The translations under genes and the position numbers were made by a program. Under the pieces are notes generated by a model that was not told the DNA's origin, searched no databases, and worked only from the letters and a program-made list of their open reading frames with translations. From assembly GCA_015059715.1 (NCBI GenBank), contig SUZV01000008.1:50209-114208 (forward strand): a DNA stretch of 64,000 nucleotides. The letters are read 5' to 3'. The DNA comes from Rikenellaceae bacterium (GTDB taxonomy: Bacteria; Bacteroidota; Bacteroidia; Bacteroidales; Rikenellaceae). The first letter of the stretch is position 1. Each line of letters opens with the position of its first letter. Shown one piece after another: positions 44,385-53,468 of this stretch.

Positions 44385-47003
44385 ATGGAGAAGAGATTCT
44401 ATCAAATGACCTCTGCCGAGGTGCTTGAGCAGTTGGGAGTAGAGGAGCAGCGAGGCCTCACGACTGCGGAGGTAGAGCAGCGCAGAGCGACGTATGGATT
44501 TAACGAGTTTAAGCGTAAGCCGCACACATCGCTATTTACCAAGTTTATACAGCAGTTTGCCAGCTTTATGATTATCGTCTTGGTGGTGGCGGCAGTAATC
44601 TCAGGTGTTACAGGGTATCTGAATGGTGAGGGTATTACCGATGCGCTGATTATCATGGTGATACTTGTGCTTAACGCTATAATTGGCGTATTCCAGGAGT
44701 CGAAGGCCGAGAAGTCGCTCGATGCCCTGGAGCGTATGTCGGCACCACACTGTAAGGTGGTGCGCAATGGCGAACATAGTGTCATCGCTACGCGCGAGCT
44801 GGTGGTAGGTGATATCGTCGAGTTGGAGGCTGGTGATTCGGTGCCTGCCGACCTTAGGATTATCGAGTGTGCCAACCTCCAGATTCAGGAGGCGGCACTT
44901 ACGGGTGAGTCGGTGCCTGTGACCAAGAGTGTCGAGGTTATAGATGGCGATTGCGCTATTGGCGACCGTGTGAATATGGCCTATAGCTCGTGCAGTGTGA
45001 CGGCAGGTAGGGCTCGTGGCGTGGTGGTGGCCATAGGCTCCGAGACCGAGGTGGGACATATCGCCTCGATGATAGAGTCTGTAGGCGAGGTGCGCACACC
45101 GATGCAGCAACGCTTGGACCAGCTCGGTCGTGTATTGGCAATTATCTGCCTGGTAGTATGCTCGATTATCTTCGTCATAGGCTTAGCCTACGGTAATAAC
45201 TTTATGGAGATGTTTATGACGGCGGTGAGCCTTGCCGTAGCGGCTATCCCCGAGGGGTTGCCTGCCGTGTCGACCGTAGTGTTGGCTCTCGGTGTGCAGC
45301 GTCTGGCTAAGCGCAACGCCATAGTGCGCAACCTCCCCTCTGTCGAGACGTTGGGCAGCACGACGGTGATATGCTCCGACAAGACTGGTACGTTGACTCA
45401 GAACCGTATGACGGTCGTTGATGCTGAGGCTATGCCCTCGCAGCGTCTATATGACGTTACGCTATTGTGTAGCGATGTTAAGCATGGTGAGGATGGCGAG
45501 CTTATTGGCGACCCTACAGAGACAGCCCTTGTAGCGTGGGCCGAGCTCAAGGGTCATAAGCAGAGCGAGGCGGTGGCTCGCTATCCACGTGTTGCCGAGA
45601 TACCGTTCGACTCGCAGCGTAAGCTGATGACGACGCTGCACCGCGCAGATGATAAGAGCCTGCTGGTGGCTACCAAGGGTGGCTTCGATGAGCTTATAGC
45701 CTGCACGACACATATCGTAGGCGAGGATGGTAGTGTAAGGACCATCACCAATGAGGATATTGCAAGACTTACGGCCAAGAATAGCTCTATGGCCGAGAAG
45801 GCACTGCGCGTTCTAGCCTTGGCCTATGCCGAGCACCACATCGAGGCTATCGACGAGGAGCACTATATGGCCGAGGTCGAGAGGGTGCGCCAAGGTGCCG
45901 AGAGCGGCCTTACCTTTGTCGGTATGGTGGGTATGATTGACCCACCACGCGAGGAGGCGCGCGTCGCCGTTGCCGAGTGTCGAGCTGCGGGCATTAAGCC
46001 TGTGATGATTACAGGCGACCATAAGATTACGGCTATGGCCATAGCGCGCCAGTTGGGCATTATGCAGGATGGCGACCAGGTGCTTACGGGTAACGAGGTA
46101 GAGCAGCTTACCGACGAGGAGCTTAGTGCGATGGTTAGCCGCGTGGCGGTATATGCGCGTGTTGCTCCCGAGCACAAGGTGCGTATTGTTGCCGCCTTTG
46201 CATCGCAAGGTAATGTCGTGGCGATGACGGGTGATGGCGTAAACGATGCCCCTGCACTTAAGCTGGCAGATATAGGCGTGGCGATGGGTATCACGGGTAC
46301 GGATGTGGCTAAGGAGGCCTCGGATGTGGTGCTCGCTGACGATAACTTCGCTACCATAGTCTCAGCAGTAGGCGAGGGTAGACGTATATACGACAACCTT
46401 GTCAAGTCGATACAGTTTATGATATCGACGAACCTTGGCGAGATAGTATTGCTGTTAGTCGCTGTGCTGTGTAACTGGGCTATGCCTCTGCTCCCTATAC
46501 AGCTACTCTTTATCAACCTTGTGTGCGATAGCCTCCCCTCGTTGGCCCTAAGTGTCGACCCTGCGGCTAAGGATATCATGCACCGCAACCCTGTAAACTC
46601 GAAGCGCGGCTTCTTTACGCGACCATTTATTCGCCGAATATCGTTCCAGGCGTTGATTGTCGGAGGTGCCTCTATCGCTGCCTACCTCCTCGGTCTTGGT
46701 GCATCGCTCGATGTGGCACGCACGATGACCTTTGCGGTGATGGTATTCTCGCAGTTTACGGTGATTTTTAGCATCCGCACAGGTAACAAGATATTCACTA
46801 CGGGCTTCTTTACAAATCGCTGGTTGTGGTTGACGATACTATTTGTTGTGGTGGTGACAATGTTTGTTATGCTCACGCCAAGTATGATGTCGCTCTTCGA
46901 CCTTGCGGCACTAAATACCCAGCAGTGGCTGATTGTTGCAGCCCTCTCGGTTGGTGTACTGCTCCTTAGCGAGCTTACGAAGATAGGGGCTAAGAGGGCC
47001 TAA
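44385..47003 (+). CDS. Calcium-type cation-transporting P-type ATPase
   Basis: 872 residues. A P2-type pump that exports Ca2+ (or another cation) with ATP. The N-terminus matches cation ATPase N-domain (YGFNEFKRK). Motifs: TGES actuator loop in LTGESVPVTK, ion-binding VAAIPEGLPAVSTVV in the fourth helix, phosphorylation site SDKTGTLTQNRM, nucleotide site around FDSQRKLMTTL, and hinge MTGDGVNDAPALKLADIGVAMG. About ten membrane helices. The ATG at 44385 is preferred because the -7 box overlaps the upstream TTG. A perfect-stem terminator follows. Confidence 0.96.
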   Translation: MEKRFYQMTSAEVLEQLGVEEQRGLTTAEVEQRRATYGFNEFKRKPHTSLFTKFIQQFASFMIIVLVVAAVISGVTGYLNGEGITDALIIMVILVLNAIIGVFQESKAEKSLDALERMSAPHCKVVRNGEHSVIATRELVVGDIVELEAGDSVPADLRIIECANLQIQEAALTGESVPVTKSVEVIDGDCAIGDRVNMAYSSCSVTAGRARGVVVAIGSETEVGHIASMIESVGEVRTPMQQRLDQLGRVLAIICLVVCSIIFVIGLAYGNNFMEMFMTAVSLAVAAIPEGLPAVSTVVLALGVQRLAKRNAIVRNLPSVETLGSTTVICSDKTGTLTQNRMTVVDAEAMPSQRLYDVTLLCSDVKHGEDGELIGDPTETALVAWAELKGHKQSEAVARYPRVAEIPFDSQRKLMTTLHRADDKSLLVATKGGFDELIACTTHIVGEDGSVRTITNEDIARLTAKNSSMAEKALRVLALAYAEHHIEAIDEEHYMAEVERVRQGAESGLTFVGMVGMIDPPREEARVAVAECRAAGIKPVMITGDHKITAMAIARQLGIMQDGDQVLTGNEVEQLTDEELSAMVSRVAVYARVAPEHKVRIVAAFASQGNVVAMTGDGVNDAPALKLADIGVAMGITGTDVAKEASDVVLADDNFATIVSAVGEGRRIYDNLVKSIQFMISTNLGEIVLLLVAVLCNWAMPLLPIQLLFINLVCDSLPSLALSVDPAAKDIMHRNPVNSKRGFFTRPFIRRISFQALIVGGASIAAYLLGLGASLDVARTMTFAVMVFSQFTVIFSIRTGNKIFTTGFFTNRWLWLTILFVVVVTMFVMLTPSMMSLFDLAALNTQQWLIVAALSVGVLLLSELTKIGAKRA

Positions 47004-47096
47004 TATACCCTCTGCGGTTACTCGGCGATGGCAATGACAAGCATAAGCATACATTATGAACGCTCAGCCCATTATTAACTAACACCAATAAATTGA

Positions 47097-47139
47097 GAAT
47101 AGACCCCAAAAGTTTGGAAAAAACTTTTGGGGTCTATTC
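47097..47139. terminator. Perfect 19-bp stem bidirectional terminator
   Basis: GAATAGACCCCAAAAGTTT pairs without mismatch with 47121-47139 around a GGAAA loop. It separates the convergent ATPase and purC genes. Confidence 0.9.
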
Positions 47140-47181
47140 AAAGTGGTTGCTCCTTATTGTGTATAAAGCGCGTTTGGAATA

Positions 47182-48126
47182 TTACAGACTCTTAAGGTAG
47201 TCGCTTACATTCTTCTCGATGCGAGCCTCGACATTATCGGCCTCGGCACGCACGAACTTCTCGCCCGTAACGGCCTCATAGAGCTCGATATAACGCTCGG
47301 TAATGCCTGCAACAACCTCTGGTGTCATCTCGGGGACCTGCTGGCCCTCAAGGCCCTGGAAACCATTCTCCATAAGCCACTCGCGCACAAACTCCTTAGA
47401 GAGCTGCTTCTGCTTCTGACCTGCTGCAAGACGCTCCTCGTATCCCTCCTTATAGAAGTAGCGCGATGAGTCGGGCGTGTGAATCTCGTCCATAAGGTAT
47501 ATAACACCACCCTTCTTGCCAAACTCATACTTCGTATCTACCAAGATAAGGCCCATCTTCTCGGCTATCTCTGTGCCGCGCTGGAAGATGGCACGTGTAT
47601 ATGCCTCAAGCTGCTCGTACTCCTCGCGCGATACCAAGCCCTGTGCGATAATCTCCTCCTTAGAGATATCCTCATCGTGGCCCTCATCGGCCTTTGTCGT
47701 AGGGGTGATGATAGGCTCGGGGAACTTCTGGTTCTCGACCATACCGTCGGGCATTGCTACACCGCAGATGGTGCGCTTACCTGCCTTATACTCTCTCCAT
47801 GCATGGCCCGAGAGGTAACCACGAATGACCATCTCCACCTTGTAAGGCTCGCAGCGGTGACCGACAGTGACCATAGGGTCGGGAACTGCAATCTTCCAGT
47901 TAGGCAGGATGTCGCTCGTAGCATCGAGAAACTTTGCGGCTATCTGGTTAAGCACCTGGCCCTTGAATGGAATACCCTTAGGAAGTACTACATCGAAGGC
48001 TGAGATACGGTCCGATACGACCATAACAAGGTACTCGTCGTTGATGTTGTATACATCGCGTACCTTGCCTACATAGTGGCCCTTCTGGCCCTCGAACTGA
48101 AAATCATTCTTTACAATAGCGTTCAT
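47182..48126 (-). CDS. purC: Phosphoribosylaminoimidazole-succinocarboxamide synthase PurC
   Basis: 314 residues from the ATG at 48126; an upstream in-frame start would add an unconserved stretch overlapping the preceding gene. PurC joins aspartate to CAIR in purine synthesis. Motifs: [26 protein letters not shown] at the start, [46 protein letters not shown]. It is the last gene of the rsmE to purC run, 13 bp after the hydrogenase-like small subunit gene. Confidence 0.96.
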   Translation of the reverse strand: MNAIVKNDFQFEGQKGHYVGKVRDVYNINDEYLVMVVSDRISAFDVVLPKGIPFKGQVLNQIAAKFLDATSDILPNWKIAVPDPMVTVGHRCEPYKVEMVIRGYLSGHAWREYKAGKRTICGVAMPDGMVENQKFPEPIITPTTKADEGHDEDISKEEIIAQGLVSREEYEQLEAYTRAIFQRGTEIAEKMGLILVDTKYEFGKKGGVIYLMDEIHTPDSSRYFYKEGYEERLAAGQKQKQLSKEFVREWLMENGFQGLEGQQVPEMTPEVVAGITERYIELYEAVTGEKFVRAEADNVEARIEKNVSDYLKSL

Positions 48127-48139
48127 ATATCTTAGGTTT

Positions 48140-48901
48140 TTACTTGTGTTGTTTCTTGCGTAGGCGCGTGATGCCATCGATAAAGCACAATGGGTGTGTG
48201 GGAGCACCAGGTAGCCAGAGGTCTACGTGATACTTATCCAGGAACGACCTGTCGACAGCAGGACTATCGGCATAGAGACCTCCAGAGATGGCCTCAGAGC
48301 CACATACTACCAATATCTTTGGCTCGGCAATCGAGTTGTAGCATATATCCAATGCCTCGGCCATATTCTTGCTTATAGGGCCTGTCAGAACCAGACCGTC
48401 GGAGTGGCGTGGTGAGGCGGTAAAGCCCACACCATAGCGTCCGAAGTCGAAGTTTACGTTGCCCGTAGCGTTAAGCTCCATCTCTACCGAGCAGTCGCCA
48501 CCTGCCGATACCTCGCGTAGCTGCAACGCCTTGCCGAAGTAGCGAGCTATCTCGGGACGTACCGAGGAGGTGTCGAACTTAGGGGCTGTGTCACCAACCT
48601 TGACAACAAGGTCTTCGCGGCGCGTTGCGGCCAAGCGGTGCTCGTTGCTGAAGCGTATGTTGCGGGGTGCGCACCTCTGGCACTCGCCACAGAAGAGGCA
48701 CTTGCCCATGTCGAGCGTCAGTGGTGTCGAGGTGATGGCTCCCGTAGGGCATATCTTTGCGGCACGCTCAACGTCGCTCTTATCTGTAGTATCGCTAAGT
48801 ATAGGGAAGCCGCGAAACTCCTCTGTGAGGGTTACGGCATCTAAGTCGGGGATATATTGCCAGCCGTGACTGCGCAGTATCTTTGCCTTTCCAAATAGCA
48901 T
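48140..48901 (-). CDS. Fused ferredoxin and NuoB/HyfI-like small subunit of a Hyf-like complex
   Basis: 253 residues. The first ~90 residues resemble HyfH/NuoI ferredoxin: Cys51 (KICPTGAI), and [12 protein letters not shown] with Cys68, 71, 74, 77, enough for one or perhaps two Fe-S clusters. The rest is NuoB/HyfI-like ([22 protein letters not shown]). In that family the 4Fe-4S ligands lie in CC/GC, GxCA and PGCP motifs. Here GGDCSVEME keeps one Cys (137), [11 protein letters not shown] has its Cys displaced (200), and PGAPTHP lacks it. The terminal cluster is therefore probably absent or altered. Confidence 0.85.
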   Translation of the reverse strand: MLFGKAKILRSHGWQYIPDLDAVTLTEEFRGFPILSDTTDKSDVERAAKICPTGAITSTPLTLDMGKCLFCGECQRCAPRNIRFSNEHRLAATRREDLVVKVGDTAPKFDTSSVRPEIARYFGKALQLREVSAGGDCSVEMELNATGNVNFDFGRYGVGFTASPRHSDGLVLTGPISKNMAEALDICYNSIAEPKILVVCGSEAISGGLYADSPAVDRSFLDKYHVDLWLPGAPTHPLCFIDGITRLRKKQHK

Positions 48902-48948
48902 ATCTTTATCTCCTTATATATACAAATTAATATCTCTGCTCGGTGTAA

Positions 48949-50460
48949 CTACAGGTCGTGACCACAATACGAGAGGTTGAAGCTCTTGTTGTTGATAGGG
49001 AAGTCCGAGATGCCCTCCGAGCGCACTGCAATTGCTAACCCGAGCCAGTTGTGAAGGCTTGGGTCCTTAATCTTATACTTTACAATAGCCCCATTTTCGT
49101 CCGTTAAGGCCACGTGGCATATCTCACCGCGCCAGCCCTCGACAAGCGAGAAAGAGAGTGAGTTGGCCTTCAGTGGCGCGTTGTAGTCGGGTGGTGTGAT
49201 ATCCTGCGAGGGGGTGTAGTTGGCCAGTAGTCGCTCGATGTAGTCGGCACTCTGGATTACCTCGTCAAGACGTGTCGCAAGGCGCGACATTACGTCGCCA
49301 TCACTCTTAAGAATGGGGTGGTGCTCCAGCTCGGTATAGTAGCCCGAGGGGTGGGTAAGGCGTATGTCGCGCTTAACGCCACTCGCTCTGGCAGCCTGAC
49401 CTACACCTCCTATGCGCTCCATCTCGCCCTTAGGCACAAGGCCACACTGCTCGAAACGTGCTAAGAGGGTGTGTGCCTCGAAGATATCCTCGCGTATCTC
49501 GTTATAGCGGCGACGTACATCCGCTATGTTCTTGCATATAAGCTCTATCTTGGCCTTGGTCAAGGGGTGGTTGCTACCCATAGGGCGTATAAGGCTCTTG
49601 CCAAAGCGGTTGCCGCACCACGCCTGTGTGGTGTTGATAGTTACGGTACGCAGAGCCTCGCAGGCCACCTGATAGAGCTGGAAACCTATATCCGTAGCTA
49701 AGGCTCCAGTGTCGGCAAGGTGCATAGCGATACGCTCAAGCTCGATGGCTATCATACGCTCTAAGCGTAGCGACTTGTGGGCCTCGAAGTTGGCAAATTT
49801 CTCTATTAGCTCGCAGTAGGCCGTAGCGTGTCCCACAGCCGTATCGCCAGCGATAGACTCGGCGATGAGCGTCTGGCGTAGGCGATTTGCGCTCTTAACC
49901 ATCTCGCCCTCGACACCTCGGTGCTGGTATCCCAAGGCTATCTCTAAGTGCAAAACCTGCTCACCATCGCAGATAAAACGGAAGGCTCCAGGCTCGATGA
50001 TGCCAGCGTGGATAGGTCCTACGTTCACCTCGTGAAGCTCCTTGCCCTCAATCGAGTAGAAGGGGTAGCTATCCATCGTTGAGCTCTTGTCACGTCTATC
50101 GTGGCTAAAGCGCAGGGGCTTAAGCCAAGGGTGGCTATCGAAGGGTATGCCATATAGCTCGTGCATCTCGCGCTCGAAGGGGTGGAACTGTGGGTGTATG
50201 GACGTAAGTGATGCCAACCCCTCGGCGTAGTAGTCGGGAATAAACGAGGTGATAAGCACCTCGGATGTCTCGTCATCGAGGAGTATAAGATAGAAGCGTA
50301 GACCACTCTCTATCTCGGTAGCGAAGTAGTGTGCCACGTGGTAGCGAGTGTCGCTCATACGCTCGCTAAGGTCGCGGTAAAGCTCCGTGTAATCCACTAT
50401 GGGGATGTTACTAAGCTCTACGGCCGAGGCTCTATTGTTGGTTGTTAGGTATAGTTTCAT
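48949..50460 (-). CDS. HyfG/NuoCD-like large subunit lacking nickel ligands
   Basis: 503 residues. Residues ~1-110 match the NuoC-like domain (FHPFEREMHELYGIPF); the rest matches NuoD/HycE (NVGPIHAGIIEPGAFRF, LEIALGYQHRGVEG). NiFe enzymes carry RICGIC; here residues 202-207 read SIAGDT, so both Cys are gone. The C-terminal CxxC block is also replaced (INKSFNLSYCGHDL, one Cys). It should not bind NiFe. The ATG at 50460 follows the upstream stop by 4 bp; a TTG four codons earlier is less likely. Confidence 0.88.
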   Translation of the reverse strand: MKLYLTTNNRASAVELSNIPIVDYTELYRDLSERMSDTRYHVAHYFATEIESGLRFYLILLDDETSEVLITSFIPDYYAEGLASLTSIHPQFHPFEREMHELYGIPFDSHPWLKPLRFSHDRRDKSSTMDSYPFYSIEGKELHEVNVGPIHAGIIEPGAFRFICDGEQVLHLEIALGYQHRGVEGEMVKSANRLRQTLIAESIAGDTAVGHATAYCELIEKFANFEAHKSLRLERMIAIELERIAMHLADTGALATDIGFQLYQVACEALRTVTINTTQAWCGNRFGKSLIRPMGSNHPLTKAKIELICKNIADVRRRYNEIREDIFEAHTLLARFEQCGLVPKGEMERIGGVGQAARASGVKRDIRLTHPSGYYTELEHHPILKSDGDVMSRLATRLDEVIQSADYIERLLANYTPSQDITPPDYNAPLKANSLSFSLVEGWRGEICHVALTDENGAIVKYKIKDPSLHNWLGLAIAVRSEGISDFPINNKSFNLSYCGHDL

Positions 50461-50464
50461 AGCA

Positions 50465-51883
50465 TTAACCAATATTTACAATGACATCGATGGCATCCTT
50501 AAGTATGGCAGGCTGCCAGATGCCCAATACGATAGCTAATAGTAGCAGTACGGCTGCCGAGTATGATAGACGGCGATTTACGGCCGTAAGGTGGAGCTCA
50601 TCCTGATTAGAGTGGTAGCCTAAGCGCAGCGTGCGGCTCCAGATAGAGTATATAACCACGCACATAAGTACCAACATAAGGGCCAAGAGCCACCAGCTAC
50701 CTACGGTGACTATCTCGGAGAATATCATCACCTCAGAGATGAAGAGTGGCGAGGGTGGAAAGGCCAGCAGCACCAGCGTACCGACGATAAAGCCTATGGC
50801 TCCAACCTTGTTGATGTTCATATAGTTGCCTATACGGTTTATGCTATAGCTGTCGTATATATGGCGTAAGATGCCCACCTGGAAGAACATCGAACTCTTG
50901 ACCAGCGTGTGGCACACCACGTGAAATACTGCGGCCCACAACGCTATGCCTCCGATACCCAAGCCTATGGCCACAATACCCATATTCTCCACCGTAGAGT
51001 ACGACAAGAAGCGTTTGTAGTTGTTTGTACGGCGCAGGAACATAGCTCCTACGGCCAACGAGAGGATACCGATGAGTATCAGTAGGTGGCATGCCCACTC
51101 GAAGACCTCGCCAGCAGCGGCATAGAGGTCATATATGCGGAAGATAGAGAGGAATCCTGCGTTTACCAACGCTGTAGATATAAATGCAGAGGCTGGGGCT
51201 ATCGCTGCGTAGTTGGCATCGACACCGACGGTGTAGAGTGGAAAAATCTCCATCTTACAGCTATAGCCTACGACGATGAGCAAGAATGCAACCTTTAGGT
51301 ATAGTGGATTACCCTCGGCGATGACATCCTTAAGCGAGGTGTAGTCCAGGGCTCCGTGCTGTGCTACGGTCGAGAGGAGCAGGATGCCAAGATAGGCCAT
51401 TGCGATACCCGTAGAGCATACGAAGATATATTTCCACGTAGCCTCAAGCGACTGCTCAAACTCACGATGGTAGATGATGCCTGCCGAGCAGATGGTCGTA
51501 GCCTCAAGGAATACCCAGGTCATGGCTACATTATCGGAGTAGTATACCAGGCTGATGGCCACTGCAAGTAGCATAAGTAGCGTGTAGTAGGCCTTGTAGG
51601 AGCGTGTAGATATATCCTCGGCCTTGAGGTACGACGATGAGTGTATGAGCGTAAAGCCAAGCACTAAGGTCATAAGCAGGTGGAATAGCACGGCCAAGGT
51701 GTCGGCACGGAAAATCGAGAGCATAACCGCATCGACTCTGTCAAATGCCAAGATTAAGGCTATGGCTGCCACCTGAACAAGGAAGAAGAGGCCAGCGATA
51801 AAGTGTGTGGCGCGCTCCGTGCGAACAGCCAAGGGGGCTATAGCGAGTAGCACCGAGATGATGATATATATGAGCATTTCCAT
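50465..51883 (-). CDS. HyfF-like proton-translocating membrane subunit
   Basis: 472 residues, about 13-14 membrane helices, in the antiporter-like (NuoL/M/N, MrpD) superfamily. HyfF-type features: charged helix TWVFLEATTICSAG, VDANYAAIAPASAFISTALVNAGF (equivalent of the HxWLP..APTPVSA block), and CHTLVKSSMFFQVG with the conserved Lys. Likely part of a proton or sodium path. Five bp after the HyfE-like gene. Confidence 0.9.
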   Translation of the reverse strand: MEMLIYIIISVLLAIAPLAVRTERATHFIAGLFFLVQVAAIALILAFDRVDAVMLSIFRADTLAVLFHLLMTLVLGFTLIHSSSYLKAEDISTRSYKAYYTLLMLLAVAISLVYYSDNVAMTWVFLEATTICSAGIIYHREFEQSLEATWKYIFVCSTGIAMAYLGILLLSTVAQHGALDYTSLKDVIAEGNPLYLKVAFLLIVVGYSCKMEIFPLYTVGVDANYAAIAPASAFISTALVNAGFLSIFRIYDLYAAAGEVFEWACHLLILIGILSLAVGAMFLRRTNNYKRFLSYSTVENMGIVAIGLGIGGIALWAAVFHVVCHTLVKSSMFFQVGILRHIYDSYSINRIGNYMNINKVGAIGFIVGTLVLLAFPPSPLFISEVMIFSEIVTVGSWWLLALMLVLMCVVIYSIWSRTLRLGYHSNQDELHLTAVNRRLSYSAAVLLLLAIVLGIWQPAILKDAIDVIVNIG

Positions 51884-51888
51884 AGTCG

Positions 51889-52515
51889 TTAATCTTTAAT
51901 AGAGGTTAGAGCATCTGTCTCATCGGTATGTATGTCGTTGTCCATACGCTTGAGGAACATACCGAGGATAAGTATCGAGATAAGGATATCGAGCATAATA
52001 GCAAGGTTGATAAGCATCGGCAGCTCGACACCTATAGCCATCGAGAAGAGGAATACTCCATTCTCGATAACCAGGAAGCCTACTAAGTGGGCAAATATGC
52101 GTTTACGCATAACGATAAGAATCAATCCCGAGAGTAGCGCGTAGAGGGCTACACCGAAGAATATCATATCGGTACGATTGTCGGCCATATAGTAGGTTAT
52201 GGTGCAACTCGCTATAAGTGCGACTATCGACATTGTCAGCGCACCGAACTGCGACGACGAGGAGTGTATGCGATTAATCTTTGTCCTGTTGATAACATAC
52301 ATAAGTATCGCAGGGATGACGATAGCCTTGAATATTAGCGTCTCGACGATGATAAAGCTCATCTCTACGGGGTGGAACTCGTGCATACGCGCTATGGCGA
52401 TGCCAAAGAGTAGTAGACCCTGAATGGCGAGTATCGATGCGTGGTTGCGGAAGCGGTCAGCTATAGATAAATAGATGAGCGTCAGCGTGTAGAGTATTAT
52501 TAGTGATAGTATCAT
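51889..52515 (-). CDS. HyfE-like membrane subunit
   Basis: 208 residues with seven hydrophobic helices. Resembles hydrogenase-4 component E (MrpC/NuoK-like): IARMHEFHPVEMSFIIVETLIFKAIVIPAIL, a short charged loop, and IENGVFLFSMAIGVELPMLINLAIMLDILISILILGMF (landmarks given in parts). The cytoplasmic end is DTDETDAL-like and acidic. Its place between HyfC- and HyfF-like genes follows the hyf order. Confidence 0.88.
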   Translation of the reverse strand: MILSLIILYTLTLIYLSIADRFRNHASILAIQGLLLFGIAIARMHEFHPVEMSFIIVETLIFKAIVIPAILMYVINRTKINRIHSSSSQFGALTMSIVALIASCTITYYMADNRTDMIFFGVALYALLSGLILIVMRKRIFAHLVGFLVIENGVFLFSMAIGVELPMLINLAIMLDILISILILGMFLKRMDNDIHTDETDALTSIKD

Positions 52516-52525
52516 AGCGTATCTC

Positions 52526-53443
52526 CTATATTTCGATGTTTTGGATTAGTAGGAAGCCTGTGAGCAGCACCAGGGCAGCCATAGCTACGATGGTGAGGAT
52601 GTAGGTGATGTTGCGCGAGAGCTTATTGCGTGCTCTAAGCGACTCGACAACACCGATAGCTACTCCCGTAACCAATATAGCAAGCGGTGCGGCAAACCAC
52701 CAGTGGAACGATATGGTCACTGCCACAGCATTGGCTGCAATAGTGGCAAATATTGCATTTTTAAGCCATCCGGCGATGTGAATCATACCCATATCGACAC
52801 CCGAGTAGTCGAGGCATATAACCTCGTGAATCATCGTCAACTCAAGATGCGTCTTTGGGTCGTCGACAGGTACGCGGCCAGCCTCGATAATCATGATGAT
52901 AAAGAATACGTAGGCCACGAGGATAAGAACGATGGTGAGGTTTACGCTCATCTCCTGTGCCGTAGAGAATATCTCGGCAAACGATGAGTAGCCACAGAAG
53001 AGGGCCAATGTCGCCATAGCCATCATCAGCGCAGGCTCGACCAACGCGCCATATAGTGCCTCACGTGCTGCACCCATACCCTCGAAGGAGCTGCCCGTAT
53101 CCATCGCTGCGAGGATAATGGCTACGCGCGAGAGGGCGAGAAGATAGGCAACAAGGATTATATCGCCATGAAACGAGAGCAGTGGCTCAAGGTTGGCAAC
53201 GGGGATAAACAGTGAGGCGAGCAGTGCGCTACCGAGATATACTACGGGAGCTATGCGGAAGAGCGCAGTTGTCGTGGTTGAGTACACCGAGCCCTTGCGG
53301 AGCAGGAGTCTAACGTTGTAGATGTGCTGGAAGAAACGTATGCCCTTTCTTCCTGCCAGCAGTGCGCGTGTGCGGTTGATGACACCCGTAATCGAGAGGG
53401 CGACAACGACCATAAGCAGTGTATTTAATATCTTAACTAACAT
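52526..53443 (-). CDS. HyfC/NuoH-like membrane subunit
   Basis: 305 residues, about eight helices. It matches the complex I subunit 1 family, which links the hydrophilic arm to the membrane arm: RVPVDDPKTHLELTMIHEV carries the acidic loop residues (usually RVPVDDPxTHLELTMIHE), and the N-terminus has the GRKGIRFFQHIYNVRLLLRKG amphipathic stretch. Second gene of the complex. Confidence 0.92.
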   Translation of the reverse strand: MLVKILNTLLMVVVALSITGVINRTRALLAGRKGIRFFQHIYNVRLLLRKGSVYSTTTTALFRIAPVVYLGSALLASLFIPVANLEPLLSFHGDIILVAYLLALSRVAIILAAMDTGSSFEGMGAAREALYGALVEPALMMAMATLALFCGYSSFAEIFSTAQEMSVNLTIVLILVAYVFFIIMIIEAGRVPVDDPKTHLELTMIHEVICLDYSGVDMGMIHIAGWLKNAIFATIAANAVAVTISFHWWFAAPLAILVTGVAIGVVESLRARNKLSRNITYILTIVAMAALVLLTGFLLIQNIEI

Positions 53444-53468
53444 AGTGTAAATGCAAGACTAAATTGGG

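Noticed and set aside
45863..46588. 241-codon minus-strand frame opposite the P-type ATPase
   Set aside because: Shadow of a strongly conserved gene; no motif of its own.
48949..50460. A true NiFe hydrogenase large subunit
   Set aside because: Three of the four nickel-ligand Cys positions are replaced and no maturation protease gene is in the window.
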